From Saprospiraceae bacterium (GTDB taxonomy: Bacteria; Bacteroidota; Bacteroidia; Chitinophagales; Saprospiraceae), in assembly GCA_016714765.1 (NCBI GenBank), contig JADKCF010000001.1:1-64000 (forward strand): a stretch of 64,000 nt of DNA, given 5' to 3'. Positions 1-10,546 of this stretch are shown here, piece by piece; within the stretch, counting starts at the first letter, position 1, and each line of letters opens with the position of its first letter. The notes under the pieces were generated by a model. That model was given only the letters and a program-made list of their open reading frames with translations. It was not told where the DNA came from and ran no database searches. Both the position numbers and the translations under genes were made by a program.

Positions 1-1
1 C

Positions 2-3000
2 GGTATCAGCAGACCCATCAAAAGAGTGGCGATCAATAGTTCGCACATTGGTGTTACCTTACAAGTCAAAGTTTCTTTGAGAGGGTGTGGAAACTCCTGC
101 TGGGGTGATGCAACTATCGAGGATAAACTCAAACCGGTAGTGGCAACATGTCCATGCGAACCTCGTATCACTGAGTTTACAGGAATCATTTATGGTTCTA
201 CTCCTACATATGAAAGACCTCAGGGATCCATATGTACCGGTGGAGCTGGATCATTTACCACTACGGATTATACGGTATTTCAGTTTGCAGTGCAGGCTAC
301 AGGAGTTGTGAATATCAATCTTGGTCAGACCAGCGCGATGTTTAATTTATATTCCGGTTCATTCAATCCTTCGACTCCGTGTAATAATTTAGTAAGTAAT
401 GGTATTAATACCAGAACTTTTTCTGGAAACCTGATGGCTGGTACCAATTATTTTCTAGTTGTATCTTCCATCGGAAATTTAAGTGCTGCCAGCAATGTGA
501 TAGTCAATTCACTGACGATAGGCAGCCCTACTACGGAGATCAAATCTTCAGTAAGTGGTTCTATCTGTATCTTCGAGTGTAACCAGGAATCTAATATCTT
601 AGGTCAAACAGCCGCAAACGCTACTTCAAGACCTACTTTTAGGGATGCTTGTGGTGGCACACTTACTTACAGTAAAGTGGATTCTGTCACCAACCTAAGT
701 TGCAACGATCCTTACAGCAAAATAATCAAAAGATATTGGACAGCAAAAGATGCCAGTGGTAATACATCAGATACAAAAGTACAGTATTTTTACATTGAGA
801 GACTCTCGATTGCTGATGTAAGTTGTCCTGCAAACTGGATCATGGAATGCGGCACACCATTTGCAAAATTGCCTAACGGTGCTCCTACTCCTGCTGTCAG
901 TGGTCAGCCACAAATCATGGGTTGTCAGAATGTTCAGATGTATTATGATGATGTGGTTTTTGATCTTTGTGGACCGGGTATCAAAGTCTTGAGACAATGG
1001 ACCATATTGGACTGGTGCTCTGGAGAAGACAAAGTTTGTTCTCAAACCATAAAAGTAGAGGATACCTTTGCTCCATGGATTGATGTTGATCAGCTTTTTA
1101 ATTCTCCAATATGCTTTTACGGTCCTGGCGAAATGGGTGCTCTTGGAAGCCCGAAACCGTCTGTACAAATATTAAGTACAGACGCCAATACATGTTTAGG
1201 AAAACCATGGACCATAGCAAAACCTTCACTTTTAAGTGATGATTGTTCTGCACAGAGCACCTTATCCTGGTATGTAAAATTTAAAAAAAGTAATGGATCT
1301 TGTGTGGATCCGGATGAGGTTTTACCATTCATAACCTCTGATGCGACAACTTCAGTTTTGGGTACTCCTGGCGCTTCCAATTATAGAATTGAAGGCCTTC
1401 CTTTGGGAAGAACCTGGATTAGATATTATGCATTGGATGAGTGTGGTAATGAGAGGACAGTTACTGTAGAAATAGATGTAGTTGATTTGACTCCACCTAC
1501 GGCCATATGTGAAGACCAGACTGTCGTGTCACTTGATGACAGCGGTTGGGCAGAACTTTATGCTGAGTCACTCGATAATCATAGTACAGACAATTGTGGT
1601 CCAATCACCAAATACGAAATAAAACGTAAAACAACTACCTGCGCCGGGTATGCAGCTGATTTAAACTTTGGTCCTAAAGTTAGATTCTGCTGTGCAGACG
1701 TTACTGCACCGGTTTCTTATGTCGAAGTTGTACTCAGAGTGTATGATGCTGCCGGCAATTATAATGAATGTGAAACCACAGTTAAAGTTCAGAATAAAAG
1801 AGCACCAGCGATCATATGTCCGGGTGATAAAACACTTATCTGCAATGACGCTAAAATAGCTGCATGGGCTACAGAGAATACAAGATTTGACACTGTGTTT
1901 TTTGGCAAGCCTTCAGTATCGGGTATATGCAGTGACCTGAAATTTGGAAGCCGCATAATTTCCAATACTATCAATGCAAAGTGTGGAACAGGAGTGATTA
2001 CAAAAGAGTGGTTCTTATTGCTCTAACCCTTCTATGAAGTGTTCTCAAAAATTGACAGTGACCTCACCGGCATTCTCATCATCTATGGTTGTGTTTCCGG
2101 GTACCATCACTTTGCCTACATGTGATATAGACAAAGCTACACCTGACATACTTAACAGTAAGCCAATTGTCACCAATACAAGTTGCAGAGACATAGGTAT
2201 TTCATTTACAGATCAGGTATTTCCCAATGTTTCAGAAGCATGTATCAAAATATTAAGAACCTGGAGAGTCATTGACTGGTGTACTTATCAGGGTAGTCAG
2301 GTAGTGGCAGAGCAAGTGCAGACCATCAAGCTTACAGGTTCTGGCGCAGCTACTTTTACAGGCTGTTCTCATCAGGTACATGTTGCAGATCCAGCCAAAT
2401 GTGACAAGGAGGTTACTCTTTCAGCTAATGCTACAGATGATTGCACTGATCCAGAGGATCTGAAATATACTTGGTCACTTGACCTGGACAAAAATGGCTC
2501 AACAGATTTCAGTGGAACTGGAAAAAGTTTTACAAGAGTACTGCCAAAAGGTATACACAAAGTGACTTTTACAGTGATAAACAGATGTGGTACACCTACC
2601 AGTTGTATGTATGAAGTTACCATCCAAGCTACCAAGAAACCTACACCGGTTTGTTTAAGGGAAGTAGTTTGGGTTATGGATCCAAGCCGTATGACAGAAA
2701 TATGGGCCAGCGACTTTAATTTAAAGAGCGAGAATAATTGTGGTGATGACAGCAAACTTAAGTTTTCATTCAATGCTGAAGGAACACAGTTTATCCAGAA
2801 AAATTCATTTTGTGCTGATATTCCGAATGGTCAGGTAGCCAGAATTCCGTTGAAAATGTATGCCATAGACGAGAGTGGAAATTTTGATTTCTGTGAAGTT
2901 ACTTTAATACTTCAGGATTCACCACTTACAAATGCTTGTACCGACAATCCGACACTTTTACCTACAGTGGCTGGACGTATCGCAACTGAGACTAATGAAG

Positions 3001-4196
3001 GTATAGATAATATCGAAGTGGGATTGACCAATATGGTCAGCACTACCGAATTGAAGGAGATGACACAAAACCATGGTGAGTATAAATTCAAAGGCGTTGA
3101 TGTTTTTGATCCTAAAACAATAGGAGCATATAAGAATACTGACATTCTGAATGGTGTATCTACACTGGACCTTGTCTTGATACAAAGGCATATCCTGGGT
3201 GTTCAGAAGATAGAGTCTCCATACAAATTACTTGCTGCTGACGTCAACAATTCAAGAACCATCACTGCAAGTGACCTTGTCAACCTTAGAAAATTGATTT
3301 TGGGCATAACGCTGGATTTTGAAAATAATACATCATGGAGATTTGTACCTACACAATATGTGTTTCAGGATGCTACATATCCTTTTGACTTCCCGTCAAA
3401 AATCAATTTGGATTCAATCTTTGAAGATAAATCTAATGTGAATTTTACGGCTATCAAAGTCGGAGATGTCAACAGCAGCGCAATAGCTAACATCAATCAG
3501 TCTTCTACTGAAAGAAGAGCAAGCAATGCACTTTTTGTAGCTGATAAAAAAGGATTTGAAGCAGGAAAGCTGGTAAAATACGAAATCAAAGCAGGTGATG
3601 CCATGGAGATCATGGGAGGTCAGTTTGCACTCCAGTTTGATGCTGATAAACTAAGTTTCTCGGGCATCAAAGGAGGGGCATTCGATATCAAATCCCAGCA
3701 CTTCAATGCCTTGCATGCTGCTAACGGTCAACTTTCATTCAGTTTCGATGCTCCTGAAGGGATTTCGTTAAAAGCTGACGATGTGTTGTTTACAATAGAA
3801 TTTAAATCTTCTGCCTCAGGCAATACTACTTCAGTGAAACTTGATCCAAGTGGAATTAGTGCAGAAATATATGAAATGGATGCATCAGTGAGAGCTATGC
3901 ACCTGCAGTCAAGAGACAAAAATGCTGAAACAGGAAGTAATGTGCTGTATCAGAATGAACCCAATCCATTTAAGGATTATACAAATATCTCCTTTGAAAT
4001 ATCTAAATCAACTGATGTAATAGTCAGAGTGATGGATGTCACAGGAAAAGTTGTATTCACACAAAATGGTTGGTTTGAAAAAGGATACAATACGATCTCA
4101 GTATCTAATCATCAGCTGTCAAGATCTGGTGTATATTACTACCAGATTGAAGCCAATGAGTTTTCTGCAACTAAAAAAATGATTTTAATCGAGTAA
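2..4196 (+). CDS. Giant cysteine-rich surface protein with dockerin and T9SS sorting domain; 5' partial, frameshifted
   Basis: The frame is open from the window edge, so the start lies upstream. The protein has a PPC-like beta domain (about 170-540), then many HYR/Ig-like modules with regularly placed Cys and recurring W-x-DWC motifs. Near the C-terminus come a dockerin type I pair (about 3141-3310; NGVSTLDLVLIQRHILG, then ADVNNSRTITASDLVNLRKL), a cohesin-like beta domain (about 3590-3880) and a T9SS type A sorting domain (about 3945-4196; YQNEPNPF, basic end KKMILIE). It is expected to be secreted by the type IX system and anchored on the cell surface as an adhesin. The reading frame shifts once at about 2011-2020: the upstream frame ends in a TAA at 2024-2026, while the next frame continues the same module (CSNPSMKCSQKLTV). 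One extra T explains it. I cannot tell sequencing error from true lesion. Confidence 0.85.
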
Positions 4197-4226
4197 TGTG
4201 TTTATAAAAAAATGATTCTGGTTTTC

Positions 4227-4258
4227 AAACCGGATATGGCAACATATCCGGTTTTTTT
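4227..4258 (+). terminator. Intrinsic terminator after the surface protein gene
   Basis: An 11-bp perfect stem (AAACCGGATAT / ATATCCGGTTT) with a GGCAAC loop is followed by a T tract. It lies 30 nt after the stop of the adhesin gene. Confidence 0.9.
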
Positions 4259-4299
4259 GGTTATTACCTACTATCACACTTGATATAATTCAGCATTGT

Positions 4300-5268
4300 A
4301 TGAAAGCTTATATTTTACCAGATCTTAAATCTTCACCGGCTCTCAGGGAAGTCAACATACCATCACCTTCAGAATCAGAAGTGATTTTAAAGTTGTCTGC
4401 CTCAGCAATCAATCATAGAGACATATGGATCACCCAGGGGTTGTATCCAGGTATCAGAGTTGGAGCTGTGATGGGTTCAGACGGATGTGGTACTTTAGAT
4501 GGTGTGGAATATATCATCAATCCTGGTTTGTCGTGGGGATCACAAGAGGCATTTCAAGGACCTGATTTCAGAGTATTGGGTGTACCTGATGATGGCACTT
4601 TTGCAGAATATATCGCCATAGACAGGAAGTATATTTATCCCAAACCGTCACATTTGACATCATATGAAGCAGCGGCACTTCCTCTTGCAGGCGTGACAGC
4701 CTACCGGGCTCTGATGAAAAAAGCCGGACTTCAGCCCGGTGAAAAAGTGCTGATATCGGGGATCGGCGGTGGTGTAGCACTTTTTGCTTTACAGTTTGCT
4801 TTGGCTCTGGGTTGTGAAGTATATGTCACATCGGGCTCGGAAGAAAAGATATCTAAAGCAATCAGTCTGGGTGCAAAAGCTGGTTATTCTTATCTGGATC
4901 CGGACTGGCCAAAAAAGTTATTGAAAGATGCTGGCGGAGTAGATGTAATCATCGATGGCGCTTGTGGAATCGGGTTCAATCAGTTGGTCAAAACGTGCAA
5001 TCCCGGTGCCAGAATTTCTTTCTACGGTGGTACAGCCGGCAAAATCGATGGTCTGAATCCACAATTTATATTCTGGAAACAGATTTCCATTTTGGGAAGC
5101 ACCATGGGTTCGCCTTCAGATTTTGAACAGATGATGCAACTGGTCACTGATCATTATATCAGGCCAGTGGTGGACGAAGTCATTCCATTCGGTGGATTGC
5201 TTACAGGACTTGCCAAACTCTCCGGAGGTAAACATTTTGGAAAGATTGTGATTGACCACGCTTCCTGA
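4300..5268 (+). CDS. MDR-family NAD(P)H-dependent alcohol dehydrogenase / quinone oxidoreductase
   Basis: A 322-residue medium-chain dehydrogenase/reductase. The N-terminal GroES-like half shows the family pattern INHRDIWITQGLYPG and MGSDGCG. The Rossmann half has the dinucleotide loop ISGIGGGVALFALQFA, followed by SEEKISKAISLGAKAG and the usual C-terminal GGKHFGKIVI. The structural-zinc cysteine cluster is absent, so it is a zinc-poor, cytosolic oxidoreductase of the quinone-oxidoreductase side of the family. The substrate cannot be read from sequence. It is alone, between the adhesin terminator and the convergent pyrophosphatase gene only 5 nt away. Confidence 0.85.
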   Translation: MKAYILPDLKSSPALREVNIPSPSESEVILKLSASAINHRDIWITQGLYPGIRVGAVMGSDGCGTLDGVEYIINPGLSWGSQEAFQGPDFRVLGVPDDGTFAEYIAIDRKYIYPKPSHLTSYEAAALPLAGVTAYRALMKKAGLQPGEKVLISGIGGGVALFALQFALALGCEVYVTSGSEEKISKAISLGAKAGYSYLDPDWPKKLLKDAGGVDVIIDGACGIGFNQLVKTCNPGARISFYGGTAGKIDGLNPQFIFWKQISILGSTMGSPSDFEQMMQLVTDHYIRPVVDEVIPFGGLLTGLAKLSGGKHFGKIVIDHAS

Positions 5269-5273
5269 TATAT

Positions 5274-5888
5274 TTAGTTTCGTCGATAGTGGTGATGGTA
5301 ATCTGACATACTGGCTCTGATGACTTCAAAAGCGGTTTCCTTACCGTAAACCTCATCGATGATACAAGTGGGCGTTTTGTGTGGCATCTGCTTATATGTC
5401 AGAAAATAATGTTTCAGTCTGTTGATAATAGTGACAGGGACATCACTGATATCTTTCCATTGACCATAGACATCATCATTTTTAAGGACTGCAATGATTT
5501 TGTCATCGGCTTCATTGTTGTCTACCAACCTGAAACCTCCTATCGGAAATGCTTTGACGATGATATCCCCGTGGGTTATCTCTCTTTCGGTGAGTACAAG
5601 AATATCCAGAGGATCACCATCCCCTTTAATATCGACTCTGCCTGTATTTTTCATATTCTCAGAGGCTACGTCTTCAGCACAGTATGTTTGAGGTATAAAA
5701 CCATACAAGGCTGGTACAATATTACTGAATTTTTGGGGTCTGTCGACTTTCAGGTAACCTGATTGCTTGTCTATCTCATATTTTACAGTATCGCTAGGGA
5801 TAATTTCGATAAATACTGTTACTAGTTCAGGTGCTTCATTGCCTATATCCACACCATGCCATGGATGAAGTTTATATATGTTCGTCAT
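5274..5888 (-). CDS. ppa: Inorganic pyrophosphatase (family I)
   Basis: Hydrolyses pyrophosphate to phosphate in the cytoplasm, pulling biosynthetic reactions forward. The family I signature DGDPLDILV is present, along with the conserved KYEIDKQSGYLKVDR and FIPQTYC segments, and length (204 residues) fits the family. I chose the ATG at 5888 (MTNIYKLHPWHG). An in-frame start 45 nt upstream would place the start codon ahead of the predicted -7 element at 5910-5917. The gene is transcribed toward the oxidoreductase. Confidence 0.93.
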   Translation of the reverse strand: MTNIYKLHPWHGVDIGNEAPELVTVFIEIIPSDTVKYEIDKQSGYLKVDRPQKFSNIVPALYGFIPQTYCAEDVASENMKNTGRVDIKGDGDPLDILVLTEREITHGDIIVKAFPIGGFRLVDNNEADDKIIAVLKNDDVYGQWKDISDVPVTIINRLKHYFLTYKQMPHKTPTCIIDEVYGKETAFEVIRASMSDYHHHYRRN

Positions 5889-5909
5889 GTCAATTTTATT
5901 TTTAAAAAG

Positions 5910-5917
5910 CAAAGATA
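5910..5917 (-). promoter_or_regulatory. Probable -7 promoter element of ppa
   Basis: On the minus strand this reads TATCTTTG, a perfect match to the Bacteroidota TAnnTTTG element, ending 21 nt before the chosen ATG. A TTTG lies 13 nt further upstream, closer than the usual 17-21 nt, so the -33 part is doubtful. Confidence 0.5.
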
Positions 5918-6014
5918 GAATGGATTGCTCCAAACTAAAGTTTACAAAATGTTAACCATTCCTATTATCTTTTACCCAATTCCTTTATCTTGCGCCTACA
6001 TTACTTTATACCAA

Positions 6015-6563
6015 ATGAAAATTTATACCAAAACAGGTGATACAGGATCTACATCTTTGTTTGGAGGTAGAAGGATTTCTAAAGATGATCTCAGAATAGA
6101 AGCATATGGAACCATAGATGAACTCAATTCATTTATAGGATTACTCAATGCATCCTTCAGTGAAGCAACACAGAATTATTTTTTGAGTGAAGTCCAAAGA
6201 AGACTTTTTACTATAGGCTCTAACCTCGCCTCTGATCCTGAAAAAAGGGTCATCGCTCCCGATATCCACGATGAAGATATCACCACTCTTGAGAATGCCA
6301 TGGACACCATGGACCAATTGCTGGAGCCTTTAAAAAATTTTATTTTACCCGGTGGAGATGTGGCTGTAGCTCACGCGCACATGTGCAGGACTGTCTGCAG
6401 GAGGGCAGAGAGGAGAGTCATTACTCTGGATAGACTATCTAAAGTGGATCCTATTATACTTGTATACTTAAACAGACTCTCAGATTATTTTTTTGTACTT
6501 GCCAGATATATAGCACATTCCAGAGAAGTTACAGAAATAATCTGGGTACCACGCAAACACTAA
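6015..6563 (+). CDS. Cob(I)yrinic acid a,c-diamide adenosyltransferase, PduO type
   Basis: Transfers the adenosyl group of ATP to cob(I)alamin to make coenzyme B12. The PduO/MMAB family N-terminus MKIYTKTGDTGSTSLFGG (ATP loop) is intact, followed by RIEAYGTIDELNSFIGLL. The C-terminal half has the ligand region HAHMCRTVCRRAERR and the closing LNRLSDYFFVLARY. The ATG at 6015 gives the exact family N-terminus; the open frame extends upstream but that part is not family-like. It abuts the next gene with no gap, suggesting translational coupling. Confidence 0.93.
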   Translation: MKIYTKTGDTGSTSLFGGRRISKDDLRIEAYGTIDELNSFIGLLNASFSEATQNYFLSEVQRRLFTIGSNLASDPEKRVIAPDIHDEDITTLENAMDTMDQLLEPLKNFILPGGDVAVAHAHMCRTVCRRAERRVITLDRLSKVDPIILVYLNRLSDYFFVLARYIAHSREVTEIIWVPRKH

Positions 6564-7046
6564 ATGATGAATAAAGGATCTGAGGATTACCGTAAGAATA
6601 TTTTACATCCATTGAAATTTAAACTTGGAATGCTGACAAGGCTTCCATCGGTTGTTTTTTGGGGTGTCAGGATTAAATCACTGTCAGAATCAGGATGTGA
6701 AGTGACAATACCATTTACATGGCGTACGCAAAACCCGTTCCAGTCCATCTATTTTGCTGCTATGGCAGGAGCCGCTGAGCTATCCACAGGCGCACTGTGT
6801 CAGATGCAGCTGGCAGGAAGGTCACCGCACTCTATGTTAGTAGTTGATTTCAAAATGGAATACTATAAAAAAGCAAATACCATGATCACTTTTACATGTG
6901 AGCAAGGTCTTGCTCTGGCACAAATTTTGGACAATTTTACTTCTTCGGGAGATAGCGCTACGTTAAATATGGAATCCACCGGCAAAAATGAATCAGGAGT
7001 AATTGTCGCCAGAGCATATATTACATGGTCCTTCAAAAGAAAATAA
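6564..7046 (+). CDS. DUF4442 hotdog-fold thioesterase-like protein
   Basis: A 160-residue protein matching the DUF4442 / YiiD C-terminal family of hotdog-fold acyl-CoA thioesterase relatives. The pattern includes TWRTQNPFQSIYFAAMAGAAE (broken here by nothing unusual) and a closing beta strand ARAYITWSFK. Its ATG follows directly after the TAA of the adenosyltransferase gene, so the two are an operon. Substrate unknown; a role in acyl-CoA turnover linked to B12-dependent metabolism is speculation only. Confidence 0.75.
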   Translation: MMNKGSEDYRKNILHPLKFKLGMLTRLPSVVFWGVRIKSLSESGCEVTIPFTWRTQNPFQSIYFAAMAGAAELSTGALCQMQLAGRSPHSMLVVDFKMEYYKKANTMITFTCEQGLALAQILDNFTSSGDSATLNMESTGKNESGVIVARAYITWSFKRK

Positions 7047-7333
7047 AGGCTCAAATCTAACATTTGGCATTCATTACCCACTCACCTGGTTATATTGGTA
7101 AAAAATCTTAAAATATTGTTAAGATTTAAACTATTTTCTGTTTTACAGGTCTTACAACAGAAACATTTATTTTTCAAAATACTTTTGTTGACATATATTA
7201 TTTTAGCTTGATGGATTTTTATTTTTTCAAGTTCTAAAAATACGATAACTTCAATCTCTTCTGCCAAATAAATAAATAGTGAGGCACAAGCAAAAGGAGA
7301 ATTAGCAAGCCAACGAAAACAAAATTCATTGTT

Positions 7334-9817
7334 ATGAAAACCTCCGTATTCATGTTTATATTTTTGCTTTTAGCTATGACTGCAATACATGGGCAGAGCC
7401 AACCTAAAAATGCAAAACAATCATTACCACCTATAGGGCGGCTTTATGGCAAAATCATTGATAATAATACAAAACAACCGGTGCCTTATGCTTCCATCGT
7501 TGTTAAAAATAACAGGGATAGTCTCATCAATGGTAGTCTGAGTATAGAAAATGGAGAGTTTGAAATCACCGAATTGCCAATGGGCGTTTATAAAGTCAAC
7601 GTAAGTTATCTTGGATACAAGGAGCAAAATATCAATGTAAAAATAGCCCCACCCAATAATATCGAACAGGATTTGGGTGATCTTGCCATGCTCATAGATG
7701 CTCAGGTGCTTAGCACTGTTGAAATCAAGGCTGAAAAAGCATCCACCATGATCAGTCTTGAAAAAAGAGTTTTCAATGTCGATAAGAATATCACAGGCGC
7801 AGGTGGTACAGCTGAAGATATTCTTAAAAATGTGCCTTCTGTCACGGTAGATATGGATGGCAATGCCAAACTTCGGGATAAAGGTACTACCATCTATGTA
7901 GATGGAAAACCATCGCTGATGTCCCTCAATCAGATTCCGGCTGATCAGATAGAGTCAGTGGAAGTCATGTCTAATCCGTCTGCAAAGTATGAGGCTGCCA
8001 CTACCGGAGGTATACTCAATATCGTCTTGAAAAAAAATCGAAAACCAGGCTACAATGGAATGTTGAGTATGGGTATGGGCACCCAAAACAGATATAATGG
8101 TGCAGTCAATCTCAATGTGAATGAAGGAAAGTGGGGCTTTTCGGGCTTTTATAGTTTCAATACTGCCAAAGTGCCTACTCCAGGGTATCTTTTCAGAACG
8201 GATCTCTATACTTCCGGTGCTGTTTCTGACTTTTTTAATCAGAACAGTGAAAATTCATTCAAGAATACATTCCATACAGGAAGGATGAATATTGATTATG
8301 CTCTCAATAACCGAAATACCCTTTCTGTCAGTGGGTCTGTCAATAATGGCATCTTTGTCAATGAAACAGGTCAGCAATATGAATATCTGACTTCTACCAG
8401 AAGCAGGACCTCTTATGGTGATAGAGCCACAGAATCAAAAAATAATTTTGTAAGAAAAAATGTTGAAGCACAGTGGAAAAAAGCTTACGCCAAAAAGAAC
8501 AGATCTCTTGTGGCTCTTGCCAATTATGCATGGGCCAATGGTTCTAACCTGGCTGATTGGTCGACTACAGGTTATGATAATGAAGGCAATCCGCTGACAA
8601 ATTATCCCGAATTAGTTGATATCAATGGGTCTAATAAAAATGACCAGACCCTTTTTCAAGTCGATTATGTCAATCCCCTCAATGACTCCACAAAAATCGA
8701 AATAGGTATACGGAATTTTTTCAGCCGAAGGGATCAGGATTATTTTTTCTCCAATCTGGACAGAAATACTGATCAATATGTGCTGGACGCTCAGTTGTCC
8801 CAAAACAATACCATCACTGAAAGTATTAATGCAGCATATTTTACTTATTCAGGTAAACTTAAGAGCCAGATAAGTTATCAGGCGGGCCTAAGATTCGAGC
8901 AGTCGGCTATGACAGGCAAAAATTATATGGTAGGGGGCGAAGATTTTGGGTATTCTTATCCGAAAGCCAATACAAAAGACCTGCTTAGATCGTTGTTTCC
9001 GGCATTGTATATTTCCAGGAAAATCAACCCAAGCACTGAGATTGGCGTCAACTTCAGCCGAAAGATACAGCGTCCCAACTTCCGACAGCTCATGCCGGGT
9101 ATCCAGTCCAATGACAAACAAAATATCACCGTAGGTAATCCAAATCTGCAACCGGAATTTATCAATCTGGCAGAAATCAATTATAACAAAATATTTTCAT
9201 CCCATAACTGGCTATCGACTCTTTATCTGAGCAATGAAACCAACACACTCAAACCTCTGATCCAACCATCAATAACCGACTCAACAATACTTGTGACTAC
9301 TTTTGTGAATGGTACCAATGAACTGACATATGGAATGGATAATACCCTGAAACTGGCATTTGGAAAAAACTTGGACCTTATGTTTAATGCCAATGTATTC
9401 AGGTTTAATGTCAATGTGGGCAGCTTTTCTAATCAAGGTTGGGCAGCCAATGGAAAAGCCGTAATCAATTATAGGTTGCCATCAGCTTTTTCACTTCAGC
9501 TAAATAGTGCCTATGAAGGTAACAGACCCTTACCTCAGGGCGACAGGAGAGGTATTGGATATATGGATTTTGCTGTTAAAAAATCTTTTTTAAAAAATAC
9601 TGCAAGTGTGACCTTGTCGGTCAATGATGTATTTAACTCCAGAAAAGATATCACCGTTTATACACAACCGACGTTTATTCAGGAGTCAATGCGTCGCAGA
9701 GAGACAAGGTTTTTTAGAGTGACGCTGCAGGTACCATTTGGTAAAGCAGATGCATCGCTTTTCAAAAAATCAAACAAAAGACCTGAAGGACAGGAAATGC
9801 CTGATTTCGGAGGATGA
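7334..9817 (+). CDS. TonB-dependent outer-membrane receptor with CarboxypepD_reg-like N-domain
   Basis: An 827-residue outer-membrane protein. It has a signal peptide (MKTSVFMFIFLLLAMTAIHG), then a carboxypeptidase-regulatory-like beta domain (about residues 35-115; GKIIDNNTKQPVPYASI). A TonB plug follows (about 145-240; EDILKNVPSVTVD, IYVDGKP, GGILNIVLKK), then a C-terminal barrel of the outer-membrane beta-barrel-protein type. This architecture is used in Bacteroidota for energised uptake across the outer membrane. No SusD partner follows; instead a PepSY-type membrane gene lies 47 nt downstream, which favours iron or siderophore uptake over glycan uptake. That substrate is an inference. 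Confidence 0.88.
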   Translation: MKTSVFMFIFLLLAMTAIHGQSQPKNAKQSLPPIGRLYGKIIDNNTKQPVPYASIVVKNNRDSLINGSLSIENGEFEITELPMGVYKVNVSYLGYKEQNINVKIAPPNNIEQDLGDLAMLIDAQVLSTVEIKAEKASTMISLEKRVFNVDKNITGAGGTAEDILKNVPSVTVDMDGNAKLRDKGTTIYVDGKPSLMSLNQIPADQIESVEVMSNPSAKYEAATTGGILNIVLKKNRKPGYNGMLSMGMGTQNRYNGAVNLNVNEGKWGFSGFYSFNTAKVPTPGYLFRTDLYTSGAVSDFFNQNSENSFKNTFHTGRMNIDYALNNRNTLSVSGSVNNGIFVNETGQQYEYLTSTRSRTSYGDRATESKNNFVRKNVEAQWKKAYAKKNRSLVALANYAWANGSNLADWSTTGYDNEGNPLTNYPELVDINGSNKNDQTLFQVDYVNPLNDSTKIEIGIRNFFSRRDQDYFFSNLDRNTDQYVLDAQLSQNNTITESINAAYFTYSGKLKSQISYQAGLRFEQSAMTGKNYMVGGEDFGYSYPKANTKDLLRSLFPALYISRKINPSTEIGVNFSRKIQRPNFRQLMPGIQSNDKQNITVGNPNLQPEFINLAEINYNKIFSSHNWLSTLYLSNETNTLKPLIQPSITDSTILVTTFVNGTNELTYGMDNTLKLAFGKNLDLMFNANVFRFNVNVGSFSNQGWAANGKAVINYRLPSAFSLQLNSAYEGNRPLPQGDRRGIGYMDFAVKKSFLKNTASVTLSVNDVFNSRKDITVYTQPTFIQESMRRRETRFFRVTLQVPFGKADASLFKKSNKRPEGQEMPDFGG

Positions 9818-9864
9818 TGATTTTCTGACAAATAAAAATTTATAGATAGTCAAAACAAAACAAA

Positions 9865-10413
9865 ATGAATCTGACAGCCAGAAACGTCCACAGAGATCTT
9901 GGGTATTTTTATGTGGGTCTAATTATTGCTTTTTCTATTTCGGGTATATTCCTCAATCACAGAAAGGTGTGGCATCCATCGAAGTATAAATCTGAAGTAA
10001 AAAACATTACTATACAGATGCCAGCACATGATTCACTGATAAATGATGAATTTGCCGAAAGTGTCAACCAAAAACTTGGCATCCAGGATGTCATCCGCCG
10101 ATTCAAAGTGGAAAAGGGTAGCTTAGAAATTTCTTTTGAAAAACACGATGTAAAAGTAGACGCAGCCACAGGTAACGGAGAGTTGATTACATATAAAAGA
10201 GTGCCCGTTTTATCGCAAATGACAAAATTGCACCTGGACACCAGCAAGTGGTGGATATATTATTCTGACATTTTCGGAGTAGCTATGCTGACTATTGCAG
10301 TCACTGGTATGCTCATGATTCCTCAGGGTTTACTTAGTTTTAAAGAAAGAGGATGGAAACTGGCATTGTTGGGTCTTATTTTCCCACTCATCTTTTTATT
10401 CTTACTTTCATAA
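9865..10413 (+). CDS. PepSY-associated transmembrane protein
   Basis: A 182-residue inner-membrane protein. A first helix (residues about 13-31, LGYFYVGLIIAFSISGIFLNH) leads into a periplasmic PepSY-like segment, then two C-terminal helices (about 135-155 and 163-181). The R-x-x-H-R-x-L-G start and LHLDTSKWWIYYSDIFG are typical of the PepSY-TM group, often found beside TonB receptors where it is thought to act in iron reduction or uptake. It probably shares a transcript with the receptor upstream. Confidence 0.78.
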   Translation: MNLTARNVHRDLGYFYVGLIIAFSISGIFLNHRKVWHPSKYKSEVKNITIQMPAHDSLINDEFAESVNQKLGIQDVIRRFKVEKGSLEISFEKHDVKVDAATGNGELITYKRVPVLSQMTKLHLDTSKWWIYYSDIFGVAMLTIAVTGMLMIPQGLLSFKERGWKLALLGLIFPLIFLFLLS

Positions 10414-10475
10414 TAGGCTTTTGTAAGAAAAAAAACCTAGGTTTATAATAATTCACGAGCTATTTATTATTTTTC

Positions 10476-10505
10476 TTGTCACCCCAAATATTTAATGTAT
10501 CTTTG
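10476..10505 (+). promoter_or_regulatory. Bacteroidota-type promoter for the 10547 gene
   Basis: TTG at 10476-10478 is separated by 19 nt from TATCTTTG at 10498-10505. Spacing and both boxes match the Bacteroidota consensus, with a predicted start of transcription near 10512. Confidence 0.75.
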
Positions 10506-10546
10506 AAAGTTTATAACCAATTTTTCAACAATTTAATTTATACAAA

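Noticed and set aside
7082..7267. 61-codon minus-strand frame upstream of the TonB receptor
   Set aside because: Low-complexity, A/T-driven composition and no recognisable features; treated as non-coding.
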